DNA of 64,000 nt from Stenotrophomonas maltophilia (GTDB taxonomy: Bacteria > Pseudomonadota > Gammaproteobacteria > Xanthomonadales > Xanthomonadaceae): the NCBI RefSeq assembly GCF_006974125.1, contig NZ_CP037858.1, positions 4,030,001 through 4,094,000 of the forward strand, written 5' to 3'. The translations under genes were made by a program, and so were the position numbers. The notes under the pieces are model-generated. The model made no database searches and was not told the origin of the DNA. It saw only the letters and a program-made list of their open reading frames with translations. Below are positions 40,592-49,300 of the stretch, in pieces (position 1 is the first letter of the stretch; every line of letters starts with the position of its first letter).

Positions 40592-41590
40592 ATGGTGGAT
40601 CGCAGGCAGTTCCTGCAGGCCGGTGCGCTGGCCGCAGGCATGGCGGCATTGCCGGGCGTGCAGGCGCGCACATCGGGTGGGGCCAAGGTGGTTTCGACGT
40701 GGGACTTCGGTGTTCCGGCCAACCAGGCTGCGTGGAAAGTGCTGGCGCAGGGCGGCAGTGCGCTGGACGCGGTGGAAGCCGGTGCACGCTGGGCCGAGAG
40801 CGAACTGTGCAACCCCACCGTCGGCCATTGCGGTAATCCGGATCGCGACGGTGTGCTGAGCCTGGACGCGAGCATCATGGACGGCGATGGCCGCTGTGGT
40901 GCGGTGGCCGCGCTGGTCGACATCCTGCATCCGGTGTCGGTTGCCCGCAAAGTGATGGAGAACAGCCCGCATGTGCTGCTGGTGGGCGAGGGCGCGCAGC
41001 AGTTCGCGGTGCAGCAGGGCTTCGAGCGCAAGCGCCTGCTGACGCCGCAGGCCGAAGCGGCCTGGCGCGAGTGGCTGAAGACCGAGAAGTACCAGCCACA
41101 GATCAATGCCGAGCGCCGTGGTATCCCCGGCAACAGCGACAACCACGACACCATCGGCATGCTGGCGCTGGATGCCAAGGGCCATCTGGCGGGTGCCTGC
41201 ACCACCAGCGGCATGGCCTGGAAACTGCACGGCCGCGTCGGCGACAGCCCGATCATCGGTGCCGGCCTGTATGTCGACAACGAAGTGGGCGCGGCCACCG
41301 CCTCGGGCGTTGGCGAGGAGATGATCCGCAACGCCGCTTCGTTCCTGGTGGTCGAGCTGATGCGCCAGGGTCGCTCGCCGGCGCAGGCCTGTCGCGAGGC
41401 GATCGACCGTGTGGTGCGCAAGCGCCCGGAAGCAAGCAGAACGCTGCAGGTGTGCTTCCTGGCCATGAACAAGCAGGGCGAGGTGGGCGCCTACGCATTG
41501 CATCGCGGCTTCGTCTACGCCGTATGCGATGGGCAGCGCCAGGATGACCTGCGCGACTCGCCGTCGATCTACACGAGCACCCAGGCGTGA
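40592..41590 (+). CDS. N4-(beta-N-acetylglucosaminyl)-L-asparaginase, Tat-exported (332 aa)
   Basis: An Ntn-hydrolase that splits the GlcNAc-Asn bond left after protein and glycan trimming. The autocleavage/catalytic Thr187 is in DNHDTIGML, and substrate-site motifs WAESELCNPTVGHCGN and GDSPIIGAGLYVDN are present. A twin-arginine signal (DRRQFLQAGALAAG, then an Ala-rich core) predicts folded export to the periplasm. The protein is close in size to Elizabethkingia glycosylasparaginase. It lies between glk and cutC, whose start overlaps its stop, and a TonB receptor gene follows, a context that fits N-glycan salvage. Confidence 0.93.
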   Translation: MVDRRQFLQAGALAAGMAALPGVQARTSGGAKVVSTWDFGVPANQAAWKVLAQGGSALDAVEAGARWAESELCNPTVGHCGNPDRDGVLSLDASIMDGDGRCGAVAALVDILHPVSVARKVMENSPHVLLVGEGAQQFAVQQGFERKRLLTPQAEAAWREWLKTEKYQPQINAERRGIPGNSDNHDTIGMLALDAKGHLAGACTTSGMAWKLHGRVGDSPIIGAGLYVDNEVGAATASGVGEEMIRNAASFLVVELMRQGRSPAQACREAIDRVVRKRPEASRTLQVCFLAMNKQGEVGAYALHRGFVYAVCDGQRQDDLRDSPSIYTSTQA

Positions 41591-42321
41591 GCACGCGGCT
41601 CACCCTGGAAATCGCCAGCAACTCGCTGGCCTCGGCGCTGGCCGCGCAGGCCGGCGGCGCCGACCGCATCGAGCTGTTCGACAACCTGGCCGAGGGCGGT
41701 ACCACGCCGTCGTTCGCCAGCATCGCGATTGCCCGCGAACGCCTGTCGATTCCGCTGTTCGTGCTGGTGCGCCCGCGACCGGGTGACTTCCACTACGACG
41801 CGCTGGAAACCGAACTGATGCTGCGTGATATCGCGCAGTGCCGGGCACTCGGCTGCGACGGCGTGGTGATCGGCGCACTGGATGCGCAGGGCAACGTCGA
41901 TCTGCCGCTGTGCCGTGAACTGGTGCAGGCCGCCGGGCCGTTGCAGGTGACCTTCCATCGCGCCTTTGATGCCGCTCGCGATCTGCCTGCCGCACTGGAG
42001 CAGGTGGTTGGGCTGGGCTGCCAACGGGTACTGACGTCGGGGGGCCAGGTCAGCGCCGAGGCTGGTGCCGATGTACTGGCGGGCCTGGTCACCCAGGCGG
42101 CGGGGCGCATCACGGTGATGGCTGGCGCCGGGCTGGGCCCGGCCAACATCACCAGGGTCGCGCGGAAGAGCGGCTGCAGCGAACTGCACGCCTCGGCCAA
42201 GGGCCTGCGGCGCTCGGCCATGCAATTCCAGAATCCGGCCCTGCGCGGCCTGGACCCGGATTGGAGCCAGACCGCCACCGCCACCGTGGCCGCACTGCGG
42301 CAGGCGCTGGACGACGCGTAG
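41587..42321 (+). CDS. cutC: CutC-family TIM-barrel protein (244 aa)
   Basis: Motifs of the CutC family are present: LEIASNSLASALAAQAGGADRIELF, VLVRPRPGDFHY and TFHRAFDAARD, with a terminal phosphate-like loop VMAGAGLGPAN. The start is GTG overlapping the glycosylasparaginase stop (GTGA). CutC was named for copper tolerance in E. coli, but its biochemical activity is unsettled. Here it is translationally coupled to a glycan enzyme, so a role in sugar metabolism deserves consideration. The real copper genes of this window lie 3.5 kb away with CueR operators; cutC has none. Confidence 0.9.
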   Translation: MSTRLTLEIASNSLASALAAQAGGADRIELFDNLAEGGTTPSFASIAIARERLSIPLFVLVRPRPGDFHYDALETELMLRDIAQCRALGCDGVVIGALDAQGNVDLPLCRELVQAAGPLQVTFHRAFDAARDLPAALEQVVGLGCQRVLTSGGQVSAEAGADVLAGLVTQAAGRITVMAGAGLGPANITRVARKSGCSELHASAKGLRRSAMQFQNPALRGLDPDWSQTATATVAALRQALDDA

Positions 42322-42335
42322 TAACCCGCTTCTTC

Positions 42336-42407
42336 TGTAGAGCCGAGCCTACGCTCGGCTGCTCTTCGCGACGAACAACAACAGCCGAGCGCAGGCTCGG
42401 CTCTACA
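42336..42407. repeat. Inverted pair of GTAG-type REP elements after cutC
   Basis: REPs at 42336-42361 and 42382-42407 are inverted copies (TGTAGAGCCGAGC... in each orientation). Together with the operator downstream they are the only features I see in the 410-bp gap before the TonB receptor gene. Confidence 0.85.
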
Positions 42408-42611
42408 GCGACCCGCTGCCGGCCTCACGCGACTACGCGGACAAAACCGTTCCGCGCGCGCTTGTCGCGATCGTGTCATTGATTCCTGCGCCGTTCTCTC
42501 AGCGATGTATCGCAAACCTTTGATTGCTCAGGAAAGCGGTAGCCAATAGCGGCACTCCGTTGCGTCTTGCTGCGCCGCCACATGCCGTGCATGGTTCAGC
42601 TGTGCTTTAGT

Positions 42612-42625
42612 TTGGATCGATCCAC
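42612..42625. promoter_or_regulatory. LacI-type operator upstream of TonB receptor gene
   Basis: TTGGATCGATCCAC is an almost perfect palindrome around ATCGAT, 106 bp upstream of the receptor ATG. It matches the sites at 52546 and 53350, suggesting control by the LacI-family protein encoded at 56053. Confidence 0.65.
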
Positions 42626-42731
42626 AGGGGAGGGCGCCGCGACGGTCTTGAACCGATCCAGGCGCCCGGATCAGCCGTAGTGCCGCGCCACCACCCGTCC
42701 GTGCGTCCACACTTTCGAAGAGCAACCACCC

Positions 42732-45689
42732 ATGGCTCAGATCGTCCGCAAGCGCCGTCACCTGCTGTCCCAGGCCCTGGTCCTGGCCCTGCTTCCCCTG
42801 GCTGCCAATGCGCAGGAAGCCTCAAGCTCGTCCACCAAGGATCTCGACGCGGTCACCGTTACCGGCTCGCGCATCAAGCGCGCCAGCGTTGAAGGGCCGG
42901 CGCCGGTCAACGTGATCACCGCCGCGCAGATCCAGAAGGAAGGCTTCGTCAGCGTGTACGACGCGCTGAAGACGCTCACCGAGGCCACCGGCACCGTTGA
43001 AGCTGCCTCGCAATGGGGCTCGCACACGCCCAACGCCAGCGGCCTGAACCTGCGCGGCATGGGGCCGAACCGCTCGCTGCTGCTGGTCAATGGTCGGCGC
43101 GTGGCCGACTACCCGCTGCCGTACGGCGGCGAGACCAACTTCTCCAACTACGGCAACATTCCGGCTGCTGCGGTGGAGCGCATCGAAGTACTGACCGGAG
43201 GCGCCTCGGCCATCTACGGTTCCGATGCGATCGCCGGTGTGGTCAATGTCATCCTGAAAACGAATTACGACGGTGATGAAGTGCGCGTACGCGGCGGCAC
43301 CTCCACCGAGGGCGGCCGTGATACCTGGGATCTGTCCTGGGCCGGCGGCAAGACCGGTGACAACTGGAGCGTGACCTACGCGCTGCAGTACACCAAGCGC
43401 GATCCGTTGTTCGGCCGTGACCGCCCGCAGATGGACGACGCAGACGATGCGCCATACCCGTCCTGGAACATGGAACAGCGCAAGGTCGGCTTCCGTCCCA
43501 CTGCCGGCCTGGCGCTGATCGACCCGAGCAACGGCCAGCGCCTGGCGCCACCGGCCGGCACCTGCGAGAAGTTCAACGGCGAGTACTACACGGCCGACCG
43601 GCTGGTCTACAACTACGCCGCCAACACCATCACCAACACCGGCCGCCTGTGCGGCATGAGCGCCGACTACGCCAACTGGCTGCTCACCGGCGGCGCCGAG
43701 AACGTGTCCGGCAACCTGTATGCCACCTTCGATTTCAGCACTGACCTGCAGGCCTGGACCAACCTGGCGGTGTACCGCTCCGAAGCGATCTGGGGCACCA
43801 ATCCGCCCGGCGTGTCGCTGATCGACGATGACAACGGCTACTACTGGGACGCCAACCGCAACCGCCCGATCCTGGGCGTGCGCCAGTTCACCCCGAACGA
43901 AGTCGGCGGCCTGGATACGCTGCGCAACACCAACCGCGAACTGTCATGGGATTGGAGCGCGGGCCTGCGTGGGCGTCTTGCCGATCGCTTCGACTGGAGC
44001 GCCACGGTGGGGCGTTCCTACTACCGCGTGGAAGAGCGGCAGAACGTGGTCGACAAGCAGAAGTCGTACGACTACTTCCTCGGCCCGCGGCTGGGCACCA
44101 CTGCCGATGGCGAGGCGATCTACGCATTGAACGAGTCGCGCTGGTGGAACCCGCTGACGCCGGACCAGTACTGGCAGATGGGTACGGTGGCGAAGAACCG
44201 CGCGACCTCCTGGGTCAACCAGGCGTCCGCGGACATCACCGGCGAGCTGTTCCAGGGCTGGGCCGGCCCGATTTCGTTCGCAGCCGTGGCCGAAGTCGCG
44301 CAGCAGGGCTACCACCTCAGCCCGGACCCGCGCGCCGGCATCGACTTCGATCTGCAGAACGTCGACCGTGGTGGCGGCGAGCGCACCCGCTATTCGGCCG
44401 GCGTCGAGTTCAAGATCCCACTGCTGGAAACCGTGACCGCCACAGCGGCCGCGCGCTATGACCGCTATGGCAACTACAAGGCTGACAACAGCGGCGAAGC
44501 GCTGGACATCGGCAGCCAGAAGGAAACCACCTGGAATGTCGGCCTGGAATGGCGCCCGGTGGAATCGCTGCTGGTGCGCGGGTCGTATGCCACCAGCTTC
44601 CATGCGCCGGACATGCACTACCTGCTGGGCCAGCCGAGCAGCTCCGAAGTACAGACCTATGACCGCCTGCGCTGCATCCAGAGCGGCGCTTACCTGGTCA
44701 ACAACTGCGGCGTCGGCAACACCGATGTCTGGTACACGTTCGACGTGAACCGGCGTGGCACGCCGCTGCTCCGCTCGGAGACCGGTGATTCGTGGACGGT
44801 CGGTTTCGTCTGGGATGTGATGCCGAACCTGTCAGTCAGTGCCGACTATTGGGCGATCAAGCTGGAAGACATGATCGTCGACGTCGGCGCCGACGAGGTG
44901 CTGGCCAGCGAAGCAGGCTGCCTGACCGGCAAGAACATGGACGGTACGCCGTGGGCCAATCCAGCTGGTGGCGATTACTGCGCCGGCATCCTGGCGCGCG
45001 TGAACCGTGACAGCAACGGGCGCCTGGTATCGATCGAGCGCGGTCCGTTCAACCTGGCCAGCCGCGAGGTACGTGGCATCGACCTGACCGCACGCTATCG
45101 CCTGGACACCGCGCAGTGGGGCAGCTTCCAGCTGGGCCTGAACTACACCAACCAGATCTCCACCAAGGAACAGCGCTACGCCAAAGACCCGAATCCGGAG
45201 CGGCGCGATCGTGACCTGCGCAGCAAGCTGCGTGCGAGCCTGGCCTGGCAGCGCGGCAACTGGAACGCCAATGTCTACGCCGACCGCGTCGGCTCGGTGC
45301 CGGGCGTGCGCTACCACTGGGGCACCGACCGCCTGGACAACCCCGGTGGCTGCCTGCCGTTCGCCGATGGCTACGTGCCCAGCGACAGCCCGTCGCTGAA
45401 CTGCCTGGAGCCGGCGACGCGTCCGGATGGCTCGCCCAACCCGAACCCGAATGCAGGCCAGCAGACCGCCCGTTATTTCGGCCGGGTCGGGCCGTTCATC
45501 ACCTGGAACTTCAACGTGGGCTACCAGGTGACCGAACGCGCCAAGGTCAACGTCTACGTCAACAACGTGTTCAATTCGGCCAGCTGGAACCACAAGGATC
45601 CGTACAAGCTGGATTACGACTTCGCCCCGACCCGCCTGCTGGGCGCGGTGGGCCGTGAGTTCGCGTTGGAGTACGTGTTCACCTTCTGA
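42732..45689 (+). CDS. TonB-dependent outer-membrane receptor (985 aa)
   Basis: A signal peptide ([27 protein letters not shown]) is followed by the TonB box-like [10 protein letters not shown], a plug domain with [20 protein letters not shown] and [22 protein letters not shown] (written here in two parts of the plug), and a long barrel ending ALEYVFTF with a terminal Phe. It should import a large solute using proton-motive energy. With the operator upstream and the glycosylasparaginase operon before it, a glycan or glycopeptide substrate is likely (inference). It lacks the N-terminal signalling extension of FecA-type receptors. Confidence 0.92.
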   Translation: MAQIVRKRRHLLSQALVLALLPLAANAQEASSSSTKDLDAVTVTGSRIKRASVEGPAPVNVITAAQIQKEGFVSVYDALKTLTEATGTVEAASQWGSHTPNASGLNLRGMGPNRSLLLVNGRRVADYPLPYGGETNFSNYGNIPAAAVERIEVLTGGASAIYGSDAIAGVVNVILKTNYDGDEVRVRGGTSTEGGRDTWDLSWAGGKTGDNWSVTYALQYTKRDPLFGRDRPQMDDADDAPYPSWNMEQRKVGFRPTAGLALIDPSNGQRLAPPAGTCEKFNGEYYTADRLVYNYAANTITNTGRLCGMSADYANWLLTGGAENVSGNLYATFDFSTDLQAWTNLAVYRSEAIWGTNPPGVSLIDDDNGYYWDANRNRPILGVRQFTPNEVGGLDTLRNTNRELSWDWSAGLRGRLADRFDWSATVGRSYYRVEERQNVVDKQKSYDYFLGPRLGTTADGEAIYALNESRWWNPLTPDQYWQMGTVAKNRATSWVNQASADITGELFQGWAGPISFAAVAEVAQQGYHLSPDPRAGIDFDLQNVDRGGGERTRYSAGVEFKIPLLETVTATAAARYDRYGNYKADNSGEALDIGSQKETTWNVGLEWRPVESLLVRGSYATSFHAPDMHYLLGQPSSSEVQTYDRLRCIQSGAYLVNNCGVGNTDVWYTFDVNRRGTPLLRSETGDSWTVGFVWDVMPNLSVSADYWAIKLEDMIVDVGADEVLASEAGCLTGKNMDGTPWANPAGGDYCAGILARVNRDSNGRLVSIERGPFNLASREVRGIDLTARYRLDTAQWGSFQLGLNYTNQISTKEQRYAKDPNPERRDRDLRSKLRASLAWQRGNWNANVYADRVGSVPGVRYHWGTDRLDNPGGCLPFADGYVPSDSPSLNCLEPATRPDGSPNPNPNAGQQTARYFGRVGPFITWNFNVGYQVTERAKVNVYVNNVFNSASWNHKDPYKLDYDFAPTRLLGAVGREFALEYVFTF

Positions 45690-45797
45690 GCAGACCCGCA
45701 GGGGGCGCCGGGCTTGATCCGCCTGGCGCCTCCGTCCGCTCAGTAGTTCCACGCCATGCGTGGATGAACCCCATCATGAACCCGGGGGTGGCTGGAT

Positions 45798-45828
45798 TTG
45801 ACCTTCCCACGATGGCAAGGTTTAGCCT
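45798..45828 (+). promoter_or_regulatory. CueR-type promoter/operator of copA
   Basis: -35 TTGACC (45798-45803) and -10 TAGCCT (45823-45828) are 19 bp apart, the over-long spacing typical of MerR-family promoters. Between them lies the dyad ACCTTCC-N7-GCAAGGT (45801-45821), close to the E. coli copA operator. Copper-bound CueR would activate here. Confidence 0.88.
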
Positions 45829-45862
45829 GTCCGCATCCAGAAGGAACCCCGGGAATCCGATC

Positions 45863-48364
45863 ATGAGCACGCCTCGCGCCACTGCAGTCCCCGCCAGCCC
45901 CTCCACGATCAGCCTGCCCATCGAGGGCATGACCTGCGCCAGCTGTGTCGGCCGGGTCGAGGCGGCGCTGTCCAGGGTCGAGGGCGTCGGCAGCGTCTCT
46001 GTGAACCTGGCCACCGAGCGTGCGGACATCCGGCCCTCCGGCCCGGTTGATCGCGCGGCGCTGATCCAGGCGGTTGAACGTGTGGGCTATGACGTACCCG
46101 CCGCGACCGTTGAACTGGCGGTGGAGGGCATGACCTGCGCGTCCTGCGTTGGTCGCGTGGAGCGCGCGCTACTGGCGGTACCCGGGGTCAGCCAGGCCAG
46201 CGTGAACCTGGCCACCGAGCGTGCCACCGTGCGCGGCGTGGCTGATACGGCCGCCCTGGTGGCGGCCATCGACAAGGTCGGCTATGCCGCCCGCCCGATC
46301 GAGGCCGGTGTGCAGTCCGATGATGAAGCCGCTGAAAAGAAGGACGCCGAGCGCGCTGAACTGAAGCGCGACCTGATCGTGGCGTCCGCGCTGGCGCTGC
46401 CGGTGTTCGTGCTGGAGATGGGTTCGCACCTGATTCCCGGCATGCACGAATGGGTGATGGCCACCATCGGCATGCAGGCCAGCTGGTACCTGCAGTTCGT
46501 ACTGACCTTGCTGGTGCTGGCCATTCCCGGCCGCCGTTTCTACCAGAAGGGTTTCCCGGCGCTGCTGCGGCTTGCGCCGGACATGAATTCGCTGGTGGCG
46601 GTGGGCACCGCCGCAGCGTTCGGTTACTCGGTGGTGGCGACCTTCGCACCGCGGCTGTTGCCGCCGGGCACGGTGAACGTCTACTACGAAGCGGCCGCGG
46701 TGATCGTCGCGCTGATCCTGCTCGGCCGCTTCCTCGAAGCCCGCGCCAAGGGCCGCACTTCCGAAGCGATCAAGCGCCTGGTCAACCTGCAGGCCAAGGT
46801 CGCCCGTGTGATCCGTGACGGCCGCACTGTCGACATCCCGGTCAATGAAGTGCAGAGCGGCGACGTGGTGGAAGTGCGGCCGGGCGAGCGGGTGCCGGTC
46901 GATGGCGAGGTGGTTGAAGGCCGCAGCTACATCGATGAATCGATGATCAGCGGCGAGCCGATTCCGGTCGAGAAGCTGCCGGGCAGTGGCGTGGTGGGCG
47001 GTACGGTCAACCAGAAGGGCGCACTGACGGTGCGTGCCACGGCGGTGGGCGCGCAGACCATGCTGGCGCAGATCATCCGCATGGTCGAACAGGCGCAGGG
47101 CTCGAAGCTGCCGATCCAGGCGGTGGTCGACAAGGTCACGCTGTGGTTCGTGCCGGCGGTGATGCTGGCTGCGCTGGCGACCTTCCTGGTCTGGTTGATC
47201 TTCGGCCCGTCACCGGCGCTGAGCTTCGCGCTGGTCAATGCGGTGGCGGTGCTGATCATCGCCTGCCCGTGCGCGATGGGCCTGGCCACGCCGACCTCGA
47301 TCATGGTCGGGACCGGTCGTGGCGCCGAACTGGGCGTGTTGTTCCGCAAGGGTGAAGCACTGCAGCTGTTGAAGGATGCGCAGGTGGTGGCAGTGGACAA
47401 GACCGGCACGCTGACCGAAGGCCGCCCGCGCTTGACCGATCTGGAGATCGCCGACGGTTTTGATCACGGCACGGTGCTGGCAGCGGTGGCGGCGGTGGAG
47501 TCGCGCTCGGAGCATCCGATTGCCCGCGCCATCGTCGACGCGGCTACCGAGCAGGGCATCGTGTTGCCGGCGATGGCCGATTTCGAATCGGTCACCGGCA
47601 TGGGCGTGCGTGCCAGCGTTGATGGCGCGCGCGTGGAGGTCGGTGCCGATCGCTTCATGCACGACCTCGGCGTGGACATCACCCTGTTTGCGACGCTGGC
47701 GGCAGAGCTGGGTACCCAGGGCAAGTCGCCGCTGTATGCCGCCATCGACGGCCACCTGGCCGCAATCATCGCGGTGTCCGATCCGATCAAGCCGAGCACG
47801 CCGGCCGCGATCGCGGCGCTGCACCAGCTTGGCCTGAAGGTGGCGATGATCACCGGCGACAATGCCGGTACTGCGCAGGCGATCGCGCGGCAACTGGGCA
47901 TTGATGAGGTGGTGGCCGAGGTACTGCCGGAAGGCAAGGTTGACGCAGTGCGCCGGCTGAAGGCCGCGCATGGTCATGTTGCGTTCGTCGGCGATGGTAT
48001 CAACGATGCACCGGCGTTGGCCGAGGCCGATGTCGGTCTGGCCATCGGCACCGGTACCGATATTGCGGTGGAATCGGCCGACGTGGTGCTGATGTCCGGC
48101 AACCTGCAGGGCGTGCCGAATGCCATCGCACTGTCGAAGGCGACGCTGGGCAACATCCGGCAGAACCTGTTCTGGGCCTTCGCCTACAACACCGCCTTGA
48201 TTCCCGTGGCGGCCGGCGTGCTGTACCCGGTCTGGGGTGTGCTGCTGTCGCCGGTGTTCGCGGCCGGTGCAATGGCACTGTCCAGCGTGTTCGTACTGGG
48301 CAACGCGCTGCGCCTGCGCCGTTTCCAGCCACCGATGGCGGATGCCGCCGCAGCGACCCATTGA
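45863..48364 (+). CDS. copA: Copper-exporting P1B-type ATPase (833 aa)
   Basis: Two N-terminal heavy-metal domains have MTCASC at Cys25/Cys28 and Cys92/Cys95. Eight membrane helices include the ion-binding CPC (Cys468-Pro-Cys470 in [12 protein letters not shown]). The phosphorylated Asp512 is in [18 protein letters not shown] and [10 protein letters not shown] complete the ATPase core. The start at 45863 (MSTPRATAV) lies ~35 bp after the CueR-controlled -10, so longer in-frame starts would precede the transcript. It pumps Cu(I) from cytoplasm to periplasm. cueR follows 11 bp downstream. Confidence 0.95.
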   Translation: MSTPRATAVPASPSTISLPIEGMTCASCVGRVEAALSRVEGVGSVSVNLATERADIRPSGPVDRAALIQAVERVGYDVPAATVELAVEGMTCASCVGRVERALLAVPGVSQASVNLATERATVRGVADTAALVAAIDKVGYAARPIEAGVQSDDEAAEKKDAERAELKRDLIVASALALPVFVLEMGSHLIPGMHEWVMATIGMQASWYLQFVLTLLVLAIPGRRFYQKGFPALLRLAPDMNSLVAVGTAAAFGYSVVATFAPRLLPPGTVNVYYEAAAVIVALILLGRFLEARAKGRTSEAIKRLVNLQAKVARVIRDGRTVDIPVNEVQSGDVVEVRPGERVPVDGEVVEGRSYIDESMISGEPIPVEKLPGSGVVGGTVNQKGALTVRATAVGAQTMLAQIIRMVEQAQGSKLPIQAVVDKVTLWFVPAVMLAALATFLVWLIFGPSPALSFALVNAVAVLIIACPCAMGLATPTSIMVGTGRGAELGVLFRKGEALQLLKDAQVVAVDKTGTLTEGRPRLTDLEIADGFDHGTVLAAVAAVESRSEHPIARAIVDAATEQGIVLPAMADFESVTGMGVRASVDGARVEVGADRFMHDLGVDITLFATLAAELGTQGKSPLYAAIDGHLAAIIAVSDPIKPSTPAAIAALHQLGLKVAMITGDNAGTAQAIARQLGIDEVVAEVLPEGKVDAVRRLKAAHGHVAFVGDGINDAPALAEADVGLAIGTGTDIAVESADVVLMSGNLQGVPNAIALSKATLGNIRQNLFWAFAYNTALIPVAAGVLYPVWGVLLSPVFAAGAMALSSVFVLGNALRLRRFQPPMADAAAATH

Positions 48365-48375
48365 AGGAGATCCGT

Positions 48376-48831
48376 ATGAACATCGGCGAAGCCGCCAAAG
48401 CCTCCAGCGTGTCGGCGAAGATGATCCGCTACTACGAACAGATCGGCCTGATTCCCGCGGCCGATCGCACCGAGTCGGGTTACCGGGCTTACTCGCAGGC
48501 GGACATCCACCGCCTGCGCTTCATCCGCCGCGCGCGCGATCTGGGCTTCCAGGTTGCCGAAATCACCGACCTGCTGGGCCTCTGGAACGACACCTCGCGG
48601 CACAGTGCCGACGTGAAGCGCCTGGCCGAACAGCACATCGTCGATCTGGAGCAGCGCATCGAGAACATGCGGCAGATGGCCGACACGCTGAAGTCGTTGA
48701 TCAGTTGCTGCGCGGGCGACGATCGCCCGGAGTGCCCGATCCTGCAGCGGCTGGTCGAGGATGACGAAATACAGTCACCGGTTGATGCTCCGAAGACAGG
48801 TGCGGTGCGACGCCGCGCACACAAGCACTGA
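48376..48831 (+). CDS. cueR: CueR, MerR-family copper-responsive activator (151 aa)
   Basis: The N-terminal HTH (MNIGEAAKASSVSAKMIRYY) is followed by the MerR dimer helix and a metal loop with Cys112 and Cys120 in CCAGDDRPECPIL, the exact two-coordinate Cu(I) positions of E. coli CueR. The start at 48376 has the SD AAGGAGA. It lies in the copA transcript, giving autoregulation, and should act at the matching dyads before copA and copZ. The C-terminal ~25 residues are a basic extension. Confidence 0.94.
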   Translation: MNIGEAAKASSVSAKMIRYYEQIGLIPAADRTESGYRAYSQADIHRLRFIRRARDLGFQVAEITDLLGLWNDTSRHSADVKRLAEQHIVDLEQRIENMRQMADTLKSLISCCAGDDRPECPILQRLVEDDEIQSPVDAPKTGAVRRRAHKH

Positions 48832-48852
48832 ACTGCCGTCGCGCACATGAAA

Positions 48853-48886
48853 AAGCCCGCCCGATGCGGTTGCATCGGGCGGGCTT
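48853..48886. terminator. Bidirectional terminator between cueR and copZ
   Basis: A perfect 15-bp stem (48853-48867 and 48872-48886) with loop GGTT sits between convergent cueR and copZ; an A-run on the left serves the minus-strand transcript. Confidence 0.85.
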
Positions 48887-48909
48887 GGTTGTGGATGCGA
48901 GGCTGCGGA

Positions 48910-49104
48910 TCAGGCCGTGCGCGGCGGGAAACCGGCATCGTTCACCGCGGCGAACACCTGTTCCTGCGACGCGGTGGTCTGCACCTTGACCAGGCCGGTC
49001 GGTGGGTCGGCCACCACGCTGGCGTTCGGATCGATCTGCTGGATCGCGCGGGTCACGCTGCGCGCGCAGCCGCCGCAGGTCATGCCGTCGACATGGAATT
49101 CCAT
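48910..49104 (-). CDS. copZ: CopZ-like copper chaperone, single HMA domain (64 aa)
   Basis: A lone heavy-metal domain with the Cu(I)-binding motif GMTCGGC near residue 8 and the expected beta-alpha-beta-beta-alpha-beta length. The start at 49104 (MEFHVDGMTC) is set by AAGGAG about 8 nt upstream; a longer in-frame version would start inside the region just downstream of the promoter. It would carry Cu(I) to CopA. It is expressed from its own CueR-type promoter on the minus strand. Confidence 0.92.
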   Translation of the reverse strand: MEFHVDGMTCGGCARSVTRAIQQIDPNASVVADPPTGLVKVQTTASQEQVFAAVNDAGFPPRTA

Positions 49105-49144
49105 CTGTAGCTCCTTGGATGCTCTTGGGGTAGGGCCAGTGTGC

Positions 49145-49168
49145 ACCTTCCAACGATGGCAGGGTCAA
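49145..49168 (-). promoter_or_regulatory. CueR-type promoter/operator of copZ
   Basis: The dyad ACCTTCC-N7-GCAGGGT (49145-49165) differs from the copA operator at two positions. On the minus strand TTGACC (49163-49168) serves as -35, and the next 19 bp lead to a weak -10-like CACACT. Coordinates and similarity support joint control of copA and copZ by CueR. Confidence 0.82.
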
Positions 49169-49300
49169 GCGCCGGACTGAATGACAGCGCACCAATGAAG
49201 ACGGCAGCCGCCTGTACCAGCGCGGCTGCCGTGGAGGAACGTCCCCGCTAGGGCGGGGCGTGGGTTGCGCCGGGGCGGGCCCGGGCAACCCGATGCGGGC

